Shown in pieces: positions 32,783 to 44,422 of a DNA stretch of 64,000 bases; within the stretch, counting starts at the first letter, position 1, and each line of letters begins with the position of its first letter. Under the pieces are notes generated by a model. That model made no database searches. It had not been told where the DNA came from and was given only the letters and a program-made list of their open reading frames with translations. This DNA is from Okapia johnstoni (taxonomy: Eukaryota; Chordata; Mammalia; Artiodactyla; Giraffidae), in assembly GCA_024291935.2 (NCBI GenBank), contig CM044311.1, forward strand, positions 26,478,001 through 26,542,000, written 5' to 3'. A program made the translations under genes and the position numbers.

Positions 32783-34519
32783 CTGAAAGCCTTCCTTAGT
32801 GATCAGTGCAAAAAAACAGAGGAAAACAATAGAATGGGAGAGACTAAAGATCTCTTCAAGAAAATTAGAGATACCAAGGGAACATTTCATGTGAAGATGG
32901 GCTCAATAAAGGACAGAAATGATAGGGACCTAACAGAAGCAGAAGATATTAAAAAGAGGTGGCATGAATACACAGAAGAACTGTACAAAAAAGATCTTCA
33001 TGACCCAGATAATCACGATGGTCTGATCACTCACCTAGAGCCAGACATCCTGAAATGTGATGTCAAGTGAGCCTAAGGAAGCATCACTATGAACAAAGCT
33101 AGTAGAGGTTATGGAATTCCAGTTGAACTATTTCAAATCTTAAAAGATGATGCTGTGAAAGTGATGCACTCAATATGCCAGCAAATCTGGAAGACTCAGC
33201 AGTGGCCACAGGGACTGGAAAAGGTGACTTTTCATTCCAATCCCAAAGAAAGGCAATACCAAAGAATGTTCAAATTACCACACAGTTGCACTCATCTCAC
33301 ATGCTAGCAAAGTAATGGTCAAAATTCTCCAAGCCAGCCTTCAGCAATAAGTGAACTGTGAACTTCCAGATGTTCAAGCTGGATTTGGAAAAGGCAGAGG
33401 AACCAGAGATCAAATTGCCAACATCCGCTGGATCATTAAAAAAGGAAGAGAGTTCCAGAAAAACATCTATTTCTGCTTCATTAACTATGCCAAAGCCTTT
33501 GACTGTGTGGATCACAATAAACTGTGGGAAATTCTGAAAGAGATGGGCATACCAGACCACCTGACCTGCCTCTTGAGAAATCTGTATGCAGGTAAAAAAG
33601 CAACAGTTAGAACTGGACATGGAACAACAGACTGGTTCCAAATAGGAAAAGGAGTATGTCAAGGCTGTATATTGTCACTGTGCTTACTTATCTTATATGC
33701 AGAGTACATCATGAGAAAGAGTGGGCTGGATGAAGCACAAGCTGGAATCAAGATTGCTGGGAGAAATATTGATAACCTCAGATATGCAGATGACACCACC
33801 CTTATGGCAGAAAGTGAACTAAAGAACCTCTTGAAGAAAGTGAAAGAGGAGAGTGAAGAAGTTGGCTTAAGGCTCAAAATTCAGAAAACAAAGATCATGG
33901 CATCTGGTCCCATCACTTCATGGCAAATAGTTGGGGAAACAGTGGAGACAGTGGCTGACTTTATTTTTCGGGGCTCCAAAATCACTGCAGATGGTGAATG
34001 CAGCCATGGAATTAAAAGACGCTTGCTCCTGGGAAGAAAAGTTAAGACCAACCTAGACAGCATATTGAAAAGCAGAGACATTACTTTGCCAACAAAGGTC
34101 CATCTAGTCAAGGCTATGGTTTTTCCAGTAGTCATGTATGGATTTGAGAGTTGTACTATAAAGAAAGCTGAGCGCTGAAAATTTGATGCTTTTGAACTGT
34201 GGTGTTGGAGAAAACTCTTGAGAGTCCCTTGGACTGCACGGAGATCCAACCAGTCCATCCTAAAGGAAATCAGTCCTGAATATTCATTGGAAGGACTGAT
34301 ATTGAAGCTGAAACTCCAATACTTTGGCCATCTATTGTGAAGAGCTGACTCATTTGAAAAGACCCTGATGCTTGGAAAGATTGAAAGCAGGAGGAGAAGG
34401 GGACAACAGAGGATGAGATGGTTGGATGGCATCACCGACTCAATGGACATGAGTTTGAATAAACTCTGGGAGTTGCAAAAACTCAGACATGACTGATCAA
34501 CTAAACTGAACTGAACTGA
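32783..34519 (+). mobile_element. BovB LINE, 1.7 kb, abutting the LTR
   Basis: Starts at gaaagccttccttagtgatc, in the linker before the RT domain, and ends with ctaaactgaactgaactga. The LTR does not resume after it. Internal stops and one insertion inactivate it. No TSD found. Confidence 0.94.
32834..34178 (+). pseudogene. BovB ORF2 remnant with intact YADD box
   Basis: Pieces at 32834-33070, 33089-33307 and 33351-34178 (275 codons, the longest frame in the window). Breaks visible: a TGG-to-TGA change at 33068 and a nearby TAA; an extra G in cacagggactgg near 33212; a TAT-to-TAA change near 33347. The last piece holds the motif A region (FINYAKAFD, the first Asp replaced by Asn), motif B V-C-Q-G-C, and YADD at 33783-33794. 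Two of the catalytic regions are thus altered even though the box is intact. Confidence 0.92.
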
Positions 34520-34590
34520 CCAACATTGGAATCATTCTTACGGGAAAGTCAACTAAAGTTTTCTTTTCCCCTTTAACAAGACTTTCTAGC
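34520..34590. other. Unique spacer
   Basis: Short sequence between the BovB tail and the hAT element; nothing recognised. Confidence 0.3.
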
Positions 34591-35014
34591 CCATGGGTCA
34601 GAAAACTAGACCTGTGGGTCAAATCCTTCTCACTACGTGTTTTTTGTGTAAGCATAAGTAAATTTTTTTTAGATACAGCCATACCCAGTTATTTATATAT
34701 CATCTATGGATGCTTTCCCACCATAATGGTATATTTGGGTAGTGTACAACCTGTCACGTGCTTAATTGCTCAGTCATGTCCGACTGTTTGTGACCCCATG
34801 GGGTGTAGCCTGCCAGGCTCCATGGGGATTCTCCAGGCAAGAATACTGGTATGGATTGCCATGCCCTTCTCCCCGGTATCTTCTGAATCCAGGGATCAAT
34901 CCCAGGTCTCCCTCATTGCAGGCGGATGCTTTACCATCTGAGCCACCATGGAAGCCCTACAAAGGCAAACGTATTTACTCTCTGGCTCTTCAGGGAAAGT
35001 TTTGCTGACCACTG
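34591..35014. mobile_element. hAT-type DNA transposon, interrupted by a SINE
   Basis: Left end ccatgggtcagaaaac and right end gttttgctgaccactg are inverted repeats. Internal blocks acctgtgggtcaaatcc, catctatggatgctttccc and gtatttactctctggctctt match the family also present at 12686 and 46466. Non-autonomous, with no transposase frame. Confidence 0.7.
34753..34957 (-). mobile_element. Bov-tA SINE nested in the hAT element
   Basis: Antisense BovA body, with a small deletion near aggctccatggggattc, then a tRNA head ending gccaccatggaagccc. A short tacaa repeat at both sides may be the TSD. Confidence 0.9.
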
Positions 35015-35776
35015 TTCTACACTGTTGAGTTTATGCTGTCATGTTTGACTCTTCAGGTCCTTTCCTGACAATTTTTCCTGATCCAAGCCATTTGTGGAAG
35101 TGCACAAAAATCAGCCTCATTTTCCAAAGTCTCAACATCTTTTTTTCTGATGCTTTGAAATTTGCCTTACCACATTTCTGTTTACCCAAGTAACCAGTGA
35201 GAGAATGAGTTAATGCTACATTTGTGGTACAAAATATAATTATAGACCCAAGAAAGAACAAAAAAAATAATTCACTTAGAAAATATCTGGAACATTCTCT
35301 CAGTTTTGAGGAGGGCTGTACAGCACAGCTAGGACATTGACAGAATTTCAGAGCTGGCAAGGAAATTGTGTGAGCAAAGAAAAGGAGACTGCAGGAGACA
35401 AGGTGGATACTTAGAACAGCAGAGAACCAATCTGCAAGGTTAGGTCAAAGCAATAGGATATGAACATTACTTTTTCATATTGTTTTGTGATTCTGATTCT
35501 GTAACTGCTGAAATGTCTGGGACATAGTGTGCGTGCATTATGCAGAACAAGAAGGAAAAAGCAGAATCAGCAAAAAGATGTCCAAGATAACCTGCTGTGA
35601 CAAGCAAAACAGATGAGAGGCTTGTATGACAAAAATAGATTCTACAGACCAGAGCCTATTCCTGATGTTGACAGAGGCAGAGGAGATGTGCATAATATGG
35701 GCATTTATCAAGGTGATGTCAAAGGATGGTGGGAATTCAATCTAGGATTGTGATACTCAAAGGAGAAAGAAAGACT
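35015..35776. other. Unique DNA
   Basis: A 109-codon - strand frame at 35031-35360 has a hydrophobic middle but no recognised domain. No repeats recognised. Confidence 0.4.
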
Positions 35777-35787
35777 TTTGAATATAG

Positions 35788-35996
35788 TTGCTGTTTAGTC
35801 GCTAAGTCATGTCCTGCTCTTTTGCTACCCCGTGGGCTGTAGCCCTCCAGGCTCCATTATCCATGGGATTTTCCAGGCAAGAATACTGCAGTGGGTTGCC
35901 ATTTCCTTCTCCAGGGGATCTTCCTAACCCAAGGATCAAACCTGTGTCTCCTGCTTGACAGGCAGATTCTTTACCACTGAGTCACCTGGGAAGCCC
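35788..35996 (-). mobile_element. Bov-tA SINE
   Basis: Complete antisense copy ending gtcacctgggaagccc. Imperfect TSD tttgaatatag at 35777-35787 and ttggaatgtag at 35997-36007. Confidence 0.92.
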
Positions 35997-36007
35997 TTGG
36001 AATGTAG

Positions 36008-37271
36008 AGATCATCACAAAAAAGAAAATCTATGATTAAAATTTTATCACAGTGGACTTTCTTAAATATGTCGAAACTTTAAAACTACCATAAAAAGAGG
36101 ATGTTTGGGAGTAATATGTCAAAATTTTTAAAGGAATTTGAGGTTAAATTATCTTCCAGTTTCATCAGACTATGACAAGTAAGTAATGATTTCATTAACT
36201 CTACAGTTTACTGGAAAAATCTAGTCATATGATTTTAAAAAGCATTGCGAGTTATGCATTAATATTTAATTCCTTTATACTTGTGTGGTTATCTTATACC
36301 ATTCCCACATGTGGTGGCTATGAATCTCAACCCATAAACTTGAGTGCTTGCAAAATAGTCCATTATTTTCTGTAACTCAATTTTATTTCTAATTACAAAT
36401 CCTTTTCCATTCAGTCACTCAGCTTTTGTTCCATCCCAGAGCAATTCCGTGGTTCCAGTATCTTGATTCAGTGCCGAGGCACTGTGGGAGGGGACACTTT
36501 CCATTCCCAAATCATCTCTCTTCACTGACATCTCTTTTTCCTGACTATAGTGTTGCCTCAGGACCATAAACTCTCTCCAGCTTCCATATCTTGACTGGGA
36601 CCCAGCTACTCTGAAAGATTGCCTTGGGTTCTTCTTACTAGAATCACCACATAGCCAGTTCTATTCAGAATTCTGTTTCTCCTTCTACAGAGGCATTTCC
36701 TGGTAAGCAGAAGATAAACTCTACTTTTTGGAATTCACAGTCCTCTTTTTCTCACTTCATTAATGTCAAGGTAATCTCTTTTATGAGCCTGAGATAGAAA
36801 TGACTCCTCATAATGCTCTGCCTAGCTTCATCCCTGTCCTTTCCTGTGGGAAATCAATTGCTCAATGGCATGAGTCAGACACTTTTGAGCTGGAGAGGAA
36901 TTTAGTTAGCTTAACAGGCATTTTTTACAAAGCTGACACCAAGGAAACAGCCCATAGAATTGCAGGATTCATTAAAGACAAGAGAATTCAACAAATAAAT
37001 AATTGCGTTCAGAATCATAGAAACTAGGATAATCAGAGTTATCCTTTTTGGATTAAAAAACAAAGGTACAATCTCAGGCATCAGTTTTTTACTTATAAAT
37101 AAACATAGATATGTGTACATGTGTTTGTGTACCCAGACATATACTTTTTAATCGCCCTCCAAGAAGTCTTAAAAGCAATGGCATCCTGAAAGTAATGAGT
37201 ACACTTGTGGTTCCCAGACTATAGTTTCTAAATCCATTCTCCAATTTAAAAAACAACAAGAGAAATAACAC
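36008..37271. other. Unique DNA, 1.3 kb
   Basis: No recognised repeat. The part 36400-36720 is less AT-rich and contains a pyrimidine tract followed by CAG at 36690 and a GTAAG at 36703. A 75-codon frame at 36800-37027 is unrecognised. Confidence 0.4.
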
Positions 37272-37478
37272 AGTTTCTTGGGAGAAACTGTGACTCTTTG
37301 CAGCCCTGTGGACTGCAGCCTGCCGGGCTCTTCTGTCCATGGAATTTTCCAGGCAAGAATATTGGAGTCGGTTGCCATTTCCTCCTCCAGAGGATCTTCC
37401 CAACTCAGGGATCAAACCCAGGTCTCCTATGTCTCCTGCATTGTAGGTGGATTCTTTACCCACTGAGCCATGGGGGAT
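37272..37478 (-). mobile_element. Bov-tA SINE
   Basis: Antisense copy missing the first bases of the BovA end; the body begins at gactctttgcagccctg. The head ends cactgagccatggggg. Confidence 0.9.
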
Positions 37479-37929
37479 GCAAATGGATTTAATTAAATAT
37501 GAAGCCAAAGGCACATAGTAACAACATAGAATAAACTTAAGGGTAAAAAAATCAGAAGTTGCCTTAAAATTAGTTATTACAATTTTATCATTAACACTTT
37601 ACCAGTCAGAATTCTAGATTTTAACATGATCATGCAAGAACAATTATTTTTCAGCATGCTAAACAGCAGATTGCTCCTATGGGCACAGTAATATGCACTA
37701 TGAAACTAAACATGTCCCTGCTTTAAACTGAGGTTACTGAAGAAGCAAGATAGCAGTATATCTTACTGCTACTGATGAAGTTACTTCAAGTTATTCAGGA
37801 TTGTGTCATTTGTATAGAAAATGAAAACTTATATTCTCTTTAATTTCTTAACTCAAAGATTTGGTTGATGGTGGTCGTCAATTTCATTGAAACAATCCTA
37901 TGAATTAAAGCTTTGTGCCATATTGAAGA
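37479..37929. other. Unique DNA
   Basis: Nothing recognised. Confidence 0.4.
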
Positions 37930-38735
37930 TGTTGTTGTTCAGTCACTAAGTCATTTCTGACTCTTCATGACCCCATGGACTGCAGCACGACAGGCTCCTC
38001 TGTCCTCCAATATCTCTCAGAGTTTGCTCAAAGTCGTGTCCGTTTTGTCAGTGATGCTATCTAACCATGTCATCCTCTGCCACCTTCTTCTCCTTTGCCT
38101 TCAGTCTTTTCCAGCATCAGGGTCTTTTCCAATGAGTTGGCTCTGCGTCAGGTGGCCAAAGTATTAGATTTTCAGCTTCCTCATCAGTCCTTCCAATGAA
38201 TATTCAGGGTTGATTTCCTTTAGGATTGACTGGTTTGATCTGCTTGCTGTCTGAGGAACTCCCAAGAGTCTTATCCAGCACCACTACTTGAAAGCATCAA
38301 TTATTTGGCTATGTACAGAGGAGCCTGGTGGACTACAGTCCATAGGATCACAAAGAGCTGGACACAACTGAAGTGACTTAGCACAGATGCACAGCTTTCT
38401 TTACAGTCCAACTCTCACATCCATACATGACTACTGGAAAAACCATAGCTTTGACTAGATGGACCTTTATTGGCAAAGTGATGTCTCTGCTTTATAATAC
38501 GCTGTCTAGTTGTCATAGCTTTTCTTCCAAGGAGCAAACGTCTTTTAATTCAGTGGCTGCAGTCACCATCTGCACTGATTTTGGAGCCCAAGAAAACAAT
38601 ATCTGTCTGTTTCCACTTTTTCCCCTTTTAGTTGCCATGAAGTAATGGGACCAGTTGCCATAATCTTCGTTTGCTGAATGTTGAGTTTTAAGCCCATTTT
38701 TTCACTCTCCTTTTTGTCTTCATCATAAGGCTCCT
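37930..38735 (-). mobile_element. BovB LINE, 5'-truncated, diverged, with a nested SINE tail
   Basis: Tail at gttgttgttcagtcac, antisense through the ORF2 C-terminal half, ending just before the YADD position near cttcatcataaggctcctg. Many substitutions mark it as one of the older BovB copies here. Confidence 0.92.
38309..38391 (+). mobile_element. BovA tail fragment nested in BovB
   Basis: About 80 bp, gtacagaggagcctggtgga to gaagtgacttagcaca, breaks the BovB sequence between tcaattatttggc and agctttctttacag. It is in the opposite orientation to its host. Confidence 0.88.
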
Positions 38736-39896
38736 GTCCTTTAGGACATGTCCTATAGGCATTTCATATTACTGTGCCTAAAACTAAACTAACTTTTTTA
38801 TGTAGGATAAGAGTCTCAATCTATGTATATTAAGGGTGATATAATGTTACCCAAAATTGAACTTCTAAGTCTAGGTGACTATTTACTTATGTTCAGTAAG
38901 TACCTGAGTGCTCTCAATTATAAATATCTATTAATTATTGTTGAGAGAGAATTTTCCATGGGTCTCTCATTTCTGAGCTTCTTGCAGGCAAAGGTATTTA
39001 GAGTATACCTTTCTCACGACTGTCTTTTCCCAGTGGTTTTTATAGCAACAGCCTTGCAAGATAGAGAAAATGTCTTTTCTCTAGAGCAGATGACACATTT
39101 CTTTGTTGTCAAATATAATCAAGATAATGCATTTCTCCAGGACAGAGCTTGTACAGGCTTTCCTGAAGCCCATTGTAAAAAACTGGAGATGCCTAAGATC
39201 AATTTCTTAGCTGTGACTGAATCAGGTATGGGTGATTCATTCTGAGGTAAAATTCCTCTCCAGCTGTGAACCTGTGAAACTAGACAAGTTATGTGCTCAC
39301 AAAATATAATAGTGTGATAGGCAGAGGATAGACATTCCCATTTTAAGAGGGAGAAATGATAAAGAATCTAGTCCCAAGCAAGTCCAAAATTTAGCTGGGG
39401 AAATTCCTTGAGAATTTCAGGCCCAAAATAACCCTCTTTGCCTCAATGCACTGCCCTCCAGGCTTCCCATGCGGTGGCCTCATTTTCTGGGCCCAGTGGG
39501 ATGGTGGTGTTGCCCCCTCAGTCCTGGGATACAGTCCTGTCACACTGAAACCATGGGCGAGACAGATGCATCTTGAGGACATGTGCCCTTTGCACTTGTG
39601 GTGGTGTGGCAACCCTGCCGATGACCTGTGTCACGCTTGTGGTCAGTCTTCCATTTTGTTCAAGGGAAATGCGTGTTCCCAGCCAGAGAGTTTTATTGTC
39701 CTATTCCTTAGAGTCCCAGAAATCTGACAGACTTTCTTTGTTTCAGTCTCTCTCTGTCCTCTTTAGTCCGTGTTGGCAATATTTCCACTGAATAACCCCT
39801 TCTCTATTCCTTTCATCTGCTGAGATTGTCTATTGAATCCAGCCAGATGGAATCACATAAGACTCACATGAATGAGTCACACCCATAATCTCTTCA
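38736..39896. other. Unique DNA with a 140-codon frame and a G+C-richer patch
   Basis: An open frame of 140 codons at 38823-39245 (+) is among the longest outside BovB. Its product has no recognised domain or signal peptide, and no splice or promoter signal supports it. At 39420-39720 the sequence turns G+C-richer, with frames in two + frames and one - frame, which argues for composition rather than coding. Confidence 0.4.
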
Positions 39897-40034
39897 TTTT
39901 CGAGTTTTTATTGAAATATAGTTGATTTACAATGTTGTGTTAGTTTCAGATGTACAGCAAAGTGATTCACTTATACATATATATGTATCTATTCTTTTTC
40001 AGATTCTTTTCCCAGTTAGGTTATTACAGAATAT
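39897..40034 (-). mobile_element. Cetartiodactyl L1 3' end
   Basis: Antisense L1 3' start: attgaaatatagttgattta, gtgttagtttcagatgtaca and gcaaagtgattcacttatac. Resumes briefly after the nested SINE (gaatatagtttctcg) and then becomes unrecognisable. Confidence 0.85.
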
Positions 40035-40241
40035 GGTGGTGGTGGTTTAGTCGCTAAGTTGTGTCCAACTCTTTGCAACTCCGTGGACTAGAGCCTGCCA
40101 GGCTCCTCTGTCCATGGAATTTTCCAGGCAAGAATACTGGAGTGGGTTGCCTGTACCTTCTTCAGGGGATCTTCCAGACCCAGGGATCGAACCCTCATAT
40201 CCTGCTGGGCAGGCAGATACTTGCCATTTGTGAAACCATAG
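40035..40241 (-). mobile_element. Bov-tA SINE nested in L1
   Basis: Starts ggtggtggtggtttagtcgc, with the head partly decayed at its end. A perfect 10-bp TSD tacagaatat lies at 40025-40034 and 40242-40251. Confidence 0.95.
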
Positions 40242-40251
40242 TACAGAATAT

Positions 40252-43104
40252 AGTTTCTCGATAATTTCTTTTGATATGAAAGAACATTCTCTCTAAAAAC
40301 TTAAAAAATGTAATTTTAATCCTTTCAAAAGTGAGTCAAGTTGTATTTATTTTTTGTAACTTGTTAAAAATATTAGTAATTTTCAACAGTTAATATGAAA
40401 TAATTTTGAATTATGTGAATTTACAGTTATTTTTTGAGCAAAGACCAAAATTTGCTTCAATTTGAGGCTCTTGCCTTGGATTGCTTATCTTCAAGTACAT
40501 TTTTTATTTTTGATATTTTCAACAGCATTTAGTCAGCATTTCTATCATGCCTCTAAGAATGTTTGTAAAACTGATATGTTTCTTCAAGATATCACATCTC
40601 TAGGCAGATGCAGAAAATATCACATATAAACTCTGAGTTCTTCCAAAGTATTTCATCACTTCTCTGGGTCCAGCTGAGGTCTCCTGATAACAATATTCAA
40701 ACTATGTGCTTCACATGGCATAAAAATGTTTCAAGATTATCCGCCAAAATTCTGCTTGAAAAGCCTCCTTCTTAATCAGTCATTCTAATGACATTATCAT
40801 ACTATTTTCCTCCATAAACTTTTTACTCAAGGCTTAAAATACCAGTTGTTTTTTCTTCAAGTCAAAATGTGTACTTTTAAAAAATCACAAGTGTAAGAAT
40901 AGCAAAAACTCAATGTCGACCTTATTTTCTTCCTCTGATAATTCAACAATATGTACAATAAATGTCATTTTCAGCTTAGATTGTTTTCTCTGAACAATCT
41001 GGCCGAACAGATACATGATACTTGCTTTTAAATTTTCTGTAAAATTTCTTCTCTCACTTTATTATCCATTAAGTTAAGTTAATAATCTGATTTTGATTTC
41101 TCAATTCTAAGCAGTGATAGCATTTTATCTTTTAAAATATATCTTACATATTTGGCCATTTTAACATCTATTTTGAAATGATTTCTATTAAATCATAAAA
41201 TTTTTATTATTTTCTTTGATCACTGTGCTGTTCGTGCTTTGGTAAACGTCATAGTGATTAGCTAATTATTGACCAAATTGCATATTTTTTATTAATGCCA
41301 TATTTTGCATGAATGCTTATTTATATTTGTATAATACTATTTATTGGTCATTTGCTCTTTATTCATCCCTTTTAATTTCAGTTCTAGTAGTTAAATGTGT
41401 GCTTTTCTTTTCTGTGTAAGTGAAATTTCATATTATTTTAATAGAAAATCAAAGTGTTTTTAGTAACAGCTTTGGCCAAAACTGATCTTAACAATTGTTT
41501 ATGAAACATGTAACAACAACCTGAAATATAATATTCAAGTTCTGTATTTCTTTTCTTCATTTGAAATAATTTTGGTGCTTAATGAAATATTGAATATTCT
41601 AGTATGCTTATCCAATGGAAAATTCTCAGATTTTAAATTGAGCCAGAATGTGTTTAACTAGAATCATTCTCATACTGTGAAAATGTGCAATATCCATTTT
41701 CCAGGGTCATAATTTAATGAGCACACTAAAACTAGTGATACTGTTTTTCTTTTCTCAATTTCATGTTTTTATGAAACTAATTTTTGTGTTTTTTTAATAA
41801 CAAGCCAGAGTTGCATTTTATGAATCTGATATACAAAAATTATGTTCCTCAATCTCATCATTCTGATCAGCAATAAAATTTTTATTAAATATTTAGAATT
41901 TGCATTGCCTGTGCCAGTTGCGAATCCAATGAGAATAATTATATTGCTCATTCTCATTCTTTTGATTAGTAGTTATAACTTTTTAAAATAAAAAATTTTT
42001 AAATAAAAAATTTGTAAGTTTTTTGTAAATCATACTTCACAGAAGTCAGCTTCCTTTCATTATCCTTTATTTTTTTAAATGTAAGCAATCCTTCTCTTTG
42101 AAGATATTCTGTTTATTATATTTTTTCAGATTTTTACTTTTTTTGCATTCTGATTTTCTATTTTATATTTCTATCAAGATATCAACTTTTCTCAGTATCA
42201 GAAATATTAAAAATTAAATATAATTGTATACAAATTGACACAATTTGAATGTATTTTAGTAAAAATATTAAGCGCATGTAAGAATGAAAAATTAAAGTCA
42301 ATTAAATGTTAAATCTATTTTTATTCCACCTAAAGCCTATTAAATGTAAAAAGAAAGTTACAATTAAGACATGCAAACATTTATAAAATGTTTAAGCCAT
42401 TTAATTAACTCAAAAATTTTTAAATAAAAACACTTCATAAAAATTGAACTATTAACCTTTCTAGAATTCAATGTCTATCTATCTGGAAATATGAAAATCA
42501 ATATTGCTCTTCAAGCGTATTATTCTAAACACATTTAAATACAAGTTTAAGAGCAGTAAATTATGAAATATTGTCAAATGTTCTCCAATCACTGTCACAG
42601 TTGCTGTAAATACAGCATTGATTTGTAAGCACTCACACACACACAAAACAACAACTGTAGTTTAAAGAAAAAAGAAGAAAATCAGTAACTGGCACCACTG
42701 GAAATCACATTTTGTAATATAAGAATTTATTGCATTCATGAGGTTTCAGAGGAAAAATTCGAAAATTTAAATTTCTCATTTTTTCTTTCCTAAGCTACTC
42801 TGTCCTTCAGGTCCTCCCAACTTCCCAACCCATCTTTGGTAGCAGCACAGCCCACAGGCTTTGACAACACTCGGATTCAACTGCATTGTTTAGAGTGCAT
42901 AGACCCCTGACCAAAAGTGCATCTGGGGTTATTAGAGTCATTGTCTGAAATTACTGAGCTCTTATTTCCAGAGCCGAGGGCCAAATGTCAGAAGAGTTGC
43001 CTCTGTCTTCTTTACCACAATGTTGTGTGACTGTGATTGTGGTTCCAAGCGCCACTTGGTGGTATGAGGGACCCCACCTCCCTGGATCTTAGGATAGTAT
43101 AAAA
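40252..43104. other. AT-rich DNA, 2.85 kb with no recognised repeat
   Basis: Long AT-rich tract lacking any SINE, LINE or LTR that I can recognise, in a window where such insertions otherwise occur every 1-2 kb. The last part (42790-43090) is G+C-richer and includes gagccgagggccaaatgtc and ccaagcgccacttggtgg. No coding potential. It could be old decayed repeats or constrained non-coding DNA. Confidence 0.45.
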
Positions 43105-43605
43105 TCCTAAGATCTTGTTTGTTTGCACTTTGCATATGTTGTGTTTTTTAAAAACTGAAGATTTGTAGTAACCCTGCATCAAGCAATTCTACCAGAGTCG
43201 GTTTTCCAGTATCATTCACTCACTTTGTGTCTTTGTGTTACATTTTCATAATTCTCACTGTATTTCAAACTTGATCATTATTATTGTATTTGTTATGATG
43301 ATCTGTGATCAGTGATCTTGGATAGTACTACTGAAAAAAGATTACAATTTGCTGAAGGCTCAGATGATGGTTAGTATTTTTAGCAATAAAGTATTTTTTA
43401 AAATTGAACTGTAGCTGGTTTTCAATATTGTGTTAGTTTCAGGAGTACAGCAAAGTGATTCAGATATATGTATATATGTGTGTGTATATATATATAAAAC
43501 AGCTATTTCAGAATCTGAAAAAGAATATATTTGTATAATAACCTATAATGGAAAATAACCTTTTTCATTATAGGCTATTGTAAGCTATTGAATGTAGTTC
43601 CCTGT

Positions 43606-44083
43606 TCAGTTCAGTTCAGTTCAGTCGCTCAGTTGTGTCCGACTCTTCGCGACCCCATGAACCGCAGCACGCCAGGCCTCCCTGTCCATCACCAACTCCC
43701 GGAGTCTACCCAAACCCATGTCCATCGAGTTGGTGATGCCATCCAACCATCTCATCCTCTGTCGTCCCCTTCTCCTGCTTCCCCCAATCCTTCCCAGCAT
43801 CAGGGTCTTTTCCAATGAGTCAACTCTTCGCATGAGGTGGCCAAAGTATTGGAGTTTCAGCTTCAACATCAGTCCTTCCAATGAACACCCAGGACTGATC
43901 TCTTTTAGGATGGACTGGTTGGATCTTCTTGCAGTCCAAGGGACTCTCAAGAGTCTTCTCCAACACAACAGTTCAAAAGCATCAATTCTTTGGCACTCAG
44001 CTTTCTTCACAGTCCAACTCTCACATCCATACATGACCACTGGAAAAACCATAGCCGTGACTAGACGGACCTTTGTTGGCAGA
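43606..44083 (-). mobile_element. Young BovB 3' end nested in L1
   Basis: Close to the family sequence, retaining CpGs such as cttcgcgacc, gaaccgcagcacgcc and gtccgactcttcgc. A perfect 12-bp TSD gtagttccctgt at 43594-43605 and 44084-44095, copied from the L1. Severely 5'-truncated. Confidence 0.96.
43621..44052 (-). pseudogene. BovB ORF2 C-terminal fragment, open
   Basis: 143 codons open to the natural end of ORF2. The product is the C-terminal part downstream of the RT domain: it includes a V-M-Y-G-C-E-S-W motif near its start and a G-H-L-M-R-R-V-D motif midway. No frameshift is visible, in keeping with a young insertion, but it lacks the endonuclease and RT domains entirely. Confidence 0.93.
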
Positions 44084-44320
44084 GTAGTTCCCTGTGCTAT
44101 ACAGCAAATCCTTTTTATGTATCTATTTTTATATGTAGTAGTGTGTATCTGTTAATCCCATACTCCTAATTAATCCCTCCCCATCCCCCTTTCTCTTTGA
44201 TAACCATAACTTTGTTTTCTATGTCTATGAGTCTGTTTATGTTTTATAAATAGATTTATTTGAATTACTTTTTTGGATTTCATATATAAGTGATACCATA
44301 CAATATTTGCCTTTATACTT

Positions 44321-44373
44321 TATATATAAATATATATACTATATATATACTATATATATTTATATATGTATAT

Positions 44374-44420
<47 letters not shown>
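44321..44420. repeat. (TA)n microsatellite within L1
   Basis: TA-rich with ctt and act interruptions, then a pure run of about 19 TA units near 44381-44420. Confidence 0.94.

Positions 44421-44422
<2 letters not shown>

Noticed and set aside
33351..34178. 275-codon reverse transcriptase frame as a functional gene
   Set aside because: It is the middle of a 5'-truncated BovB with stops and a frameshift upstream and an Asp-to-Asn change in the motif A region; no host gene context.
36690..36703. Confirmed microexon
   Set aside because: Only isolated splice-like motifs; no flanking exons visible. Kept only as a low-interest finding.
38823..39245. 140-codon frame as a host gene
   Set aside because: No recognised domain, signal peptide, splice sites or promoter; length is compatible with chance in 64 kb read in six frames.
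39446..39727. 93-codon frame in a G+C-richer patch
   Set aside because: Open frames occur in two + frames and one - frame over the same DNA, as expected from low stop-codon density rather than coding.
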